Under the pieces are notes generated by a model. The model worked only from the letters and a program-made list of their open reading frames with translations. It searched no databases and was not told the DNA's origin. The translations under genes and the position numbers were made by a program. A DNA stretch of 64,000 bases, taken from positions 434,001 through 498,000 of the forward strand of contig JAIQGG010000002.1 of assembly GCA_020072785.1 (NCBI GenBank), given 5' to 3'. This DNA is from Terriglobia bacterium. Its GTDB lineage: Bacteria; Acidobacteriota; Terriglobia; Acidiferrales; UBA7541. Shown in pieces: positions 58,118-64,000 of the stretch (its first letter is position 1; every line of letters begins with the position of its first letter).

Positions 58118-60808
58118 CTAGAGCATCTGCCGCAGCACGTACTGCAGGATGCCGCCGTTTTGATAGTAAGCGACCTCTTCCGGCGTGTCCGCGCGCGCGA
58201 TCACCGAAAAGGTCTTTTCCTTCCCGTCGGCGGAGCGGGCCTTCACCGTGAGGGTCTTGCGCGGGGCCAGCGAAGCGATGCCTGTGACGTCAAAGACTTC
58301 GTGGCCGGTCAGCCCCAGCGATTCGCGGTTCTGCCCCGGGGTGAACTCCAGCGGCAGCACGCCCATGCCGATCAGGTTGCTGCGGTGGATGCGTTCGTAG
58401 CTCTCGGCGATGGCCGCGCGCACACCGAGCAGCAGCGTGCCCTTGGCCGCCCAGTCGCGCGAGGAACCGGAGCCGTATTCCTTCCCGGCCAACACCAGCA
58501 GCGGCACCCCGGCTTCGCGGTATTTCACCGAGGCGTCGTAGATGGTCATTTTCTCAGGCGGCCGCGAAGCGGCCGACTTCTCGCCAGCGGGCAGGTGCAG
58601 CGTCCAGCCACCCTCGGTTCCGGGCGCCAGCTGGTTGCGCAGGCGGATGTTGGCGAACGTGCCGCGCATCATTACCTCATGATTGCCGCGCCGCGCCCCG
58701 TAGGAATTGAAGTCCTGCGGCTTCACGCCGTTGGCAATCAGGTATTTTCCGGCCGGGGAATCCGCGGGGATCGAGCCGGCGGGGGAGATGTGGTCGGTGG
58801 TGACGCTGTCGCCGAGCATGGCCAGGACGCGCGCCCCGTGCAAATCGGCCAGCGCCGGAGCGGTCTTGGGCATATTGTCGAAATACGGCGGCATCTTGAT
58901 GTAGGTGGACTTGGCGTCCCACTGGTAGAGATCGCCTTCGGGCGTGGGCATGGACTTCCAGTGCGCGTCGCCTTCGAACACCTCGCTGTATTCCTTGCGG
59001 AACATCTCCGTGGTGACCGCGCTGCGCACCGTCGCTTCGATCTCCTGCGGCGCCGGCCAGATGTCACGCAGATACACGGGCTTGCCCGCGCTGTCCGTGC
59101 CCAGGGGCTCGGTCGTCAGGTCCAGGTCCATGCGCCCGGCGAGGGCGTAGGCGACCACCAGCGCGGGCGAGGCCAGGTAATTGGCGCGCACCAGCGGGTG
59201 AATGCGCCCTTCGAAGTTGCGGTTGCCGCTGAGCACGGCCACCGCGATGAGGTTGTTCTCCTTGATGGCCGCGCCGATCGCATCCGGCAGCGGTCCGCTG
59301 TTGCCGATGCACGTGGTGCAGCCGTAGCCCACCAGGTTAAAGCGCAGCTTGTCCAGATACGGCGTCAGCCCCGCCGCGTTCAGGTAGTCGGTGACGACTT
59401 TCGAGCCCGGCGCCAGGCTGGTCTTTACCCAAGGCTTGGTCTGTATCCCGCGTTCGACGGCCTTCTTGGCCAGCAGGCCCGCGCCGAGCATCAGCGAGGG
59501 GTTGGAGGTGTTCGTGCAGCTGGTGATCGCCGCGATGACCACCGCGCCGCTGGCCAGCTCGAACTTTTCGCCGTCGCTTTGCACCGCGACCTGCTTGGCC
59601 CCGGCGCCTTCGGCCACTTTCTGGAACGAGGCCTTGGCTTGGCTCAGCGCGACGCGGTCTTGCGGGCGCTTCGGTCCGGCAATGGTCGGCTCGACGTTGG
59701 CCAGGTCCAGCTCCAGCGTGTCGCAGAAAGCCGGGTCCGGCGTTTCATCGTAGCGGAACAGTCCCTGCTCCTTGCAGTAGGCTTCGACGACGGCAATCTG
59801 TTCGGCGCCGCGCGCGGTGAATTGCAGATAGGCGAGCGTTCCCGCGTCCACCGGGAAGAAGCCCATGGTGGCGCCGTATTCCGGGGCCATGTTGGCGATC
59901 GTCGCGCGGTCCGGCACGCTGAGGCTGGAGAGTCCGGGGCCGTAAAACTCCACGAACTTGCCGACGACGCCCTTCTTACGCAGCATCTCCGTGACGGTGA
60001 GGACCAGGTCGGTGGCGGTGGCGCCTGCGCGCAGCCGTCCGCGCAGCTTGAAGCCGACCACATCGGGGATCAGCATGGAGAAGGGCTGGCCCAGCATGGC
60101 GGCTTCGGCTTCAATCCCGCCCACGCCCCAGCCGAACACGCCCAAGCCGTTGACCATGGTGGTGTGGGAATCGGTGCCCACCAGGGAATCGGGATAGGCC
60201 TGAAACTTGCTGCCGGAAGGCACGGTGCAGACCACGCGCGCCAGGTACTCCAGGTTGACCTGGTGGCAGATGCCGGTGTCCGGCGGGACCACCTTGAAGT
60301 TCTGAAAAGCTTTCTGCCCCCAGCGAAGGAAGGCGTAGCGCTCGACGTTGCGTTCGAATTCGAGATTGGCGTTGGTTTCGAAAGCGTGGACGTTACCGAA
60401 GGTGTCCACCTGCACGGAGTGGTCGATGACCAGTTCGGCGGGGAAGAGCGGGTTGATGCGCTTGGGATTGCCGCCCATCTTCACCACGGCTTCGCGCATC
60501 GTCGCCAGGTCCACCACCGCGGGCACGCCAGTGAAGTCCTGCAGCAGCACGCGCGCCGGCATGAAGGCGATCTCCTTCTTCGGCGCGCCGGGCTTCCAGG
60601 TGGCCAGCGCCTTGATGTCGTCCGCGCGCACGAAGCGGCCGTCCTCGATGCGCAGCAGGTTTTCCAGCAGAATGCGCAGTGAAAAGGGCAGGCGCGCGAT
60701 GCCGGTGAAGCCCTGTTTTTCCAGCAGTTCCAGCCGGTGAATCTCAAACGTCCGTGCGCCGACATTCAGTCTGTCGCGCGTTCCAAACGAGTTTCCTGGC
60801 AGCGGCAT
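58118..60808 (-). CDS. acnA: aconitate hydratase A
   Basis: An 896-residue [4Fe-4S] enzyme that interconverts citrate and isocitrate in the TCA cycle. The cluster cysteines are in '[17 protein letters not shown]' and '[13 protein letters not shown]'. '[20 protein letters not shown]' and '[16 protein letters not shown]' are the substrate loops. The swivel domain is C-terminal, as in the AcnA/IRP type. Length is normal. The ATG at 60808 has AAAGGA upstream on the minus strand; a TTG two codons earlier is less likely. The protein could also bind RNA when the cluster is lost, as family members do. It is divergent from the radical SAM gene. Confidence 0.96.
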   Translation of the reverse strand: MPLPGNSFGTRDRLNVGARTFEIHRLELLEKQGFTGIARLPFSLRILLENLLRIEDGRFVRADDIKALATWKPGAPKKEIAFMPARVLLQDFTGVPAVVDLATMREAVVKMGGNPKRINPLFPAELVIDHSVQVDTFGNVHAFETNANLEFERNVERYAFLRWGQKAFQNFKVVPPDTGICHQVNLEYLARVVCTVPSGSKFQAYPDSLVGTDSHTTMVNGLGVFGWGVGGIEAEAAMLGQPFSMLIPDVVGFKLRGRLRAGATATDLVLTVTEMLRKKGVVGKFVEFYGPGLSSLSVPDRATIANMAPEYGATMGFFPVDAGTLAYLQFTARGAEQIAVVEAYCKEQGLFRYDETPDPAFCDTLELDLANVEPTIAGPKRPQDRVALSQAKASFQKVAEGAGAKQVAVQSDGEKFELASGAVVIAAITSCTNTSNPSLMLGAGLLAKKAVERGIQTKPWVKTSLAPGSKVVTDYLNAAGLTPYLDKLRFNLVGYGCTTCIGNSGPLPDAIGAAIKENNLIAVAVLSGNRNFEGRIHPLVRANYLASPALVVAYALAGRMDLDLTTEPLGTDSAGKPVYLRDIWPAPQEIEATVRSAVTTEMFRKEYSEVFEGDAHWKSMPTPEGDLYQWDAKSTYIKMPPYFDNMPKTAPALADLHGARVLAMLGDSVTTDHISPAGSIPADSPAGKYLIANGVKPQDFNSYGARRGNHEVMMRGTFANIRLRNQLAPGTEGGWTLHLPAGEKSAASRPPEKMTIYDASVKYREAGVPLLVLAGKEYGSGSSRDWAAKGTLLLGVRAAIAESYERIHRSNLIGMGVLPLEFTPGQNRESLGLTGHEVFDVTGIASLAPRKTLTVKARSADGKEKTFSVIARADTPEEVAYYQNGGILQYVLRQML

Positions 60809-60892
60809 CCGCAATATCCTTTCGGTCGGGTCAGCAGCCCCCTATCATAACCGAAAACGTTTCCGCGGGTGGCGAGCTATACTGAATCTGTT

Positions 60893-62347
60893 GTGAACAT
60901 CGTCCTCATCGCCACGTATGAGCTGGGGCGGCAGCCCTTTGGCCTGGCCTCCCCGGCGGCCTGGCTGCGCGAGCGCGGCCATCGCGTCGCCTGCCTGGAT
61001 CTGTCGCGGCAAGCATTTGACGAGGAGGCCATTCGCGCGGCAGAACTCGTCGCCTTCCATGTGCCCATGCATACCGCAGCGCGGCTGGCCATTCCCCTGA
61101 TCGAACCGGTGCGCCGGCTGAATCCGGGGGCCCATCTCTGCTTCTACGGCCTCTACGCTCCGATGAACGAAGCGCACCTGCGCGCACTCGGCGTCGCGAC
61201 GATCCTTGGCGGAGAGTTCGAGGAAGGGCTGACCCAATTAGCGAAGCGCCTTGCGCAGATGCGGAGCGGCGCGGCGGCCGGCTGCGAACCGCAAGCCGAG
61301 CCGGTAATCTCCCGGGCGCGGCAGCAATTCGCTGTGCCGGACCGCAGCAGTCTCCCGCCGCTGCGCGGCTATGCCCACGTCGTGCTCTCCGAAGACGAGC
61401 ACCGCATCGCCGGCTACACCGAAGCCAGCCGCGGCTGCAAACATCTCTGCCGCCACTGCCCGATTGTCCCCGTCTACAATGGCGTTTTCCGCGTCGTGGA
61501 CCGCGACGTGGTCCTGGCCGACATCCGCCAGCAGGTGGCCGCGGGCGCCGGGCACATCACCTTCGGCGATCCCGACTTTTTCAATGGCCCCGGCCACGCC
61601 CTGGCTCTGGTCGAAGGCCTGCACCGCGAGTTCCCGCAGCTCAGCTACGACGTGACCATCAAGGTCGAGCACCTGCTGCAGCACGAGCGGCATCTGGTTA
61701 CGCTGCGCGATACGGGCTGCCTCTTCGTCACCAGCGCCGTCGAATCGCTCGATGACGCTGTCCTCGAAAAGCTGGCCAAGGGCCACACGCGCGCGGAGTT
61801 CCTGCGCGTGGTAGAGGTGTTTCGCCGGCTGGGCCTGGCGCTGCAGCCCACCTTTGTGCCGTTCACGCCCTGGACGACGCTGGAAAGCTATCTCCACATG
61901 TTGCAGGTCCTGCGCGAGCAGGAGCTCGCCGCGCATGTCGCCCCGATCCAGCTGGCCATCCGCCTGCTGATCCCGGCGGGCTCGCGATTGCTCGAGCTGC
62001 GGGACATCCAGCAGCTCGTCACGCCGTTCGATGCCCAGGCCCTGGTGCATCCCTGGCGGCATCGCGATCCGCGCGTGGACGCGCTGTGCGATGAGTTGCA
62101 GCAGATCGTCGCCGCGAGCGAGAAGCTGAAGCGGCCGCGCCACGCCATTTTCGAACGCGTCCTGCGCGCGGCGGAAGCTGCGGCGGGCGTGCGGGCAGCG
62201 GAGGCGGCCCAGCCGGTGCTTGTGGCCCGCGCCGCCATCCCCTATCTCAACGAGCCCTGGTACTGTTGAGCCGAGCCGTCGCGGGACCAGTTGGTCCCCA
62301 TCGCGCAAGCCAGGGAAGCGTTGAGTAAGGCCGAGTCGTTCGTCTAG
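60893..62347 (+). CDS. radical SAM selenoprotein with C-terminal Cys-Sec-Ala-Glu-Pro tail
   Basis: A 484-residue protein if the in-frame TGA (62267-62269) is read as selenocysteine. Residues 1-90 resemble a B12-binding domain ('MNIVLIATYELGRQPFGLAS'). The 4Fe-4S cluster cysteines are Cys182, Cys186 and Cys189 ('EASRGCKHLCRHCP'), followed by the radical SAM barrel ('GHITFGDPDFFNG', 'VTIKVEHLLQ'). The C-terminus reads 'LNEPWYC', then Sec459, then 'AEPSRDQLVPIAQAREALSK', ending at 62345-62347. I recall an NCBI family named for a CUAEP/CCAEP tail, but cannot check it here. GTG at 60893 is chosen; GTG at 60869 is possible. The ATP-grasp gene starts 10 bp after the true stop. Function unknown. Confidence 0.8.
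62267..62298 (+). promoter_or_regulatory. UGA selenocysteine codon with candidate bacterial SECIS hairpin
   Basis: TGA at 62267-62269, then a 13-nt spacer, then GGGACC (62283-62288), loop AGTT (62289-62292) and GGTCCC (62293-62298), a perfect 6-bp stem. The distance and the G in the first two loop bases fit bacterial SECIS rules as I know them. The downstream 25 codons stay open until TAG at 62345. Confidence 0.72.
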
Positions 62348-62357
62348 AAGGTCACCG

Positions 62358-63689
62358 ATGCATCAGGACGCAAACAACAAGAAGCGGTTGTTGCTCTTCA
62401 CCAGCAAGCTGGGCTACCAGACGCGCAGCTTCGCCGAAGCCGCGCAAAAGCTCGGAGCGGAACTGGTCTTCGTGACCGACCGTTGCGGCCGGCTGGATGA
62501 TCCCTGGGGCGACCACGCTATTCCCGTGCATTTCGAAAAGCCGGAAGCCGCCGCGGCAGCCGTACTGCAAGCGCAGCGCGGGCAGGCGCTGAACGGGGTG
62601 CTGGCGCTGGGCGACCGCCCCGCGCTGGCCGCGGCGTATGCCGCGCGGGGCCTCGGCGTGCTGCACAACCACCCCGCGTCGGTGGAAGCCTGCCGCAGCA
62701 AGCAGCGCATGCGCGAAGTTTTTCGCGAGGCGGGGATGCGCGTGCCGTGGTTCCGCGCGCTGCCGCTCACGCCGGCGCCGGAGCCCGCGCTGGCGGGTAT
62801 TACGTTTCCCTGCGTGCTCAAGCCGCTCTCGCTTTCCGCCAGCACCGGCGTGATCCGCGCCAATTCGCGCGAGGAGTTTCTCACCGCGGCGGAACGCATC
62901 CGCCGCCTGCTGGAATCGCCGGAGGTGCAGGCCACCCACGAGCCGCATCTCGACCGCATACTCGTGGAAGGCTACATCCCGGGCAGGGAAGTTTCCGTCG
63001 AGGGCCTGCTGACGGAGGGCGCGTTGCGCGTCCTGGCCATTTTCGACAAGCCGGAGCCGCTGGAAGGCCCCTTCTTCGAAGAGACGATCTACGTGACGCC
63101 GTCGCGCCTGAGCGCGGACGAGCAGCGCACCATCGCGCGCACCGCGCAGGAAGCCGTGCGCGCCCTGGGGCTGCTGCACGGGCCGGTGCACGTGGAGTTG
63201 CGCGTGAATGAAGATGGGGTATGGCCGCTGGAAGTGGCGCCGCGGCCGATCGGCGGCCTGTGCTCGCGCGCTCTGCGCTTTCAGGCGGACGCCGCGGCCG
63301 AACCCATTTTCCTGGAGGAACTGCTGCTGCGCCATGCCCTGGGCTTGCCGGGAAGTGACTGGCCGCGCGAGCGCGCAGCCTCCGGGGTGATGATGATTCC
63401 GGTGCCAAAGAGCGGCGTGCTGGGGAAGGTGGAGGGAGAAGAGGCGGCGCGGGCCACCCCGGGAATTACCGAGCTGCAGATCACCGCGCGGCTGTACGAC
63501 TACATCGCCGCATGGCCCGAAGGGTCGAGCTATCTGGGATTTCTCTTCGCGCGAGGCGGCAGCGCGGCCGATGCGGAAGCCGCATTGCGCCAGGCGCATG
63601 CGCGATTGCACTTCACGCTGGCGCCGCGCCTGCCGGTGGAGCACCCGGCCGCACGGTCAACAGCGACCGGGGCCGGGCAGCAGGATTAG
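62358..63689 (+). CDS. ATP-grasp ligase, partner of the radical SAM selenoprotein
   Basis: A 443-residue ATP-grasp enzyme. 'VLHNHPASVEACRSKQRMRE' marks the pre-ATP-grasp domain. 'FPCVLKPLSLSASTGVIRAN' is the nucleotide loop with its Lys. 'LVEGYIPGREVSVEGLLTEG' is the central strand, and 'VHVELRVNEDGVWPLEVAPR' followed by 'PIGG' carries the metal-binding Glu and Asn-like residues. The family joins a carboxylate to an amine through an acyl phosphate. Position, 10 bp after the selenoprotein stop, suggests the two genes make or modify one small molecule or peptide. The substrate is unknown. The stop codon overlaps the convergent yggX stop. Confidence 0.87.
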   Translation: MHQDANNKKRLLLFTSKLGYQTRSFAEAAQKLGAELVFVTDRCGRLDDPWGDHAIPVHFEKPEAAAAAVLQAQRGQALNGVLALGDRPALAAAYAARGLGVLHNHPASVEACRSKQRMREVFREAGMRVPWFRALPLTPAPEPALAGITFPCVLKPLSLSASTGVIRANSREEFLTAAERIRRLLESPEVQATHEPHLDRILVEGYIPGREVSVEGLLTEGALRVLAIFDKPEPLEGPFFEETIYVTPSRLSADEQRTIARTAQEAVRALGLLHGPVHVELRVNEDGVWPLEVAPRPIGGLCSRALRFQADAAAEPIFLEELLLRHALGLPGSDWPRERAASGVMMIPVPKSGVLGKVEGEEAARATPGITELQITARLYDYIAAWPEGSSYLGFLFARGGSAADAEAALRQAHARLHFTLAPRLPVEHPAARSTATGAGQQD

Positions 63690-63955
63690 CCCTTGGCCTT
63701 GGGGGCCACGTAGCCTTCCGGCAGTTTGGCGCCTTCCCCGAAGAAAAACTGCTCCATCTGTTCTTCCATGATCTTCTGGGAGTTGGGGTCCAGGGGATTC
63801 AGCCGGTACTCGTTCATCAGCATCTTGGAATATTCTACCCACATCTTCCACGCGTCTTTCGAAACGTTCTCGTAGATGCGCTGGCCCAGTTCGCCCTTCC
63901 AGGGAACGCGATCCAGCCCCGGCAATTCTTTGCCGATCTTCACGCACTTCACCAT
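63686..63955 (-). CDS. yggX: Fe(2+)-trafficking/oxidative damage protection protein
   Basis: An 89-residue YggX-family protein, implicated in iron handling and protection of Fe-S clusters. 'MVKCVKIGKELPGLDRVPWK' and 'GELGQRIYENVSKDAWKMWV' are the family signature, including the conserved Cys near the N-terminus. 'MLMNEYRLNPLDPNSQKIME' is the second helix region. The frame stays open upstream of 63955 to the window edge (Pro-rich, '...PEPVKPGTR'), so the true start may lie beyond the window. Its stop (63686-63688) overlaps the ATP-grasp stop (63687-63689) on the other strand. Confidence 0.9.
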   Translation of the reverse strand: MVKCVKIGKELPGLDRVPWKGELGQRIYENVSKDAWKMWVEYSKMLMNEYRLNPLDPNSQKIMEEQMEQFFFGEGAKLPEGYVAPKAKG

Positions 63956-64000
63956 GCGCGTGCCCGGCTTGACCGGCTCCGGCGCGGGGGGCTGCGAACC

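Noticed and set aside
62267-62269. Taking the TGA as the simple end of the radical SAM gene
   Set aside because: The downstream Ala-Glu-Pro codons, open frame, hairpin and tight fit to the next gene make read-through as selenocysteine the better reading, though unproven.

Overview
This 64 kb window is GC-rich and densely coded, and it looks like part of an Acidobacteriota (Terriglobia-like) chromosome. The support is family-level. There is a CarboxypepD_reg/TonB-dependent receptor of the large acidobacterial type, and a DUF4129-DUF4350-MoxR-DUF58 cluster with SpoIIM and RDD membrane proteins nearby. There is also a caa3/aa3-type oxidase locus with two subunit-III-like genes, and families of intergenic palindromic repeats. 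No rRNA, tRNA, CRISPR array or intact insertion sequence was found.

Layout. 1-4.8 kb: a partial DUF4440 gene, a zinc-ribbon membrane protein, a DEAD-box helicase and the cysteine pair cysK-cysE. 4.9-16.9 kb: a respiratory region. It has an octaheme cytochrome of the hydroxylamine-oxidoreductase type, two SH3-domain exported proteins on the other strand, a haem-carrying outer-membrane barrel, a dihaem cytochrome c, a cupredoxin-like protein, and the oxidase subunits II, I, III-like, III and IV with a CxxC mini-protein, closed by a clear terminator. 17-20.7 kb: an APC permease, an FAD amine oxidase, an IS remnant and a lipoprotein. 20.8-26.3 kb: the MoxR/DUF58 operon. 26.3-31.3 kb: an accessory island (AlbA_2/RecG-like regulator, Ser/Thr kinase, GIY-YIG protein and many dispersed repeats). 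The island separates that operon from SpoIIM and RDD at 31.3-33.1 kb. 33.2-38.1 kb: a TonB-dependent receptor and two adjacent membrane proteins built from three copies of one module.

38.2-53.9 kb is a large catabolic cluster. It holds a MocA-like molybdenum cofactor cytidylyltransferase, the four genes of a xanthine-dehydrogenase-family molybdenum hydroxylase (FAD, Fe-S, CoxG, Mo subunits), two ketopantoate-reductase-like proteins, two M24 (creatinase/prolidase-fold) proteins, an M20 amidohydrolase, an LLM flavin oxidoreductase, an HMGL-type condensing or lyase enzyme, a fumarylacetoacetase-family hydrolase and an APC permease. Most neighbours overlap by 4 bp, so they are probably co-expressed. 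The substrate is unknown. An N-containing heterocycle or amide/amidine compound fits the enzyme set, but that is inference.

54-64 kb carries lgt, a GT39-like membrane glycosyltransferase, an amidohydrolase, aconitase, a radical SAM/ATP-grasp pair and yggX. The strongest discovery is the radical SAM gene. Its apparent TGA stop at 62267-62269 is followed in frame by codons for Ala-Glu-Pro and 22 more residues, with a GGGACC-AGTT-GGTCCC hairpin 13 nt downstream. The gene is therefore best read as a selenoprotein with a Cys-Sec-Ala-Glu-Pro tail ending at 62347, just 10 bp before the ATP-grasp gene.
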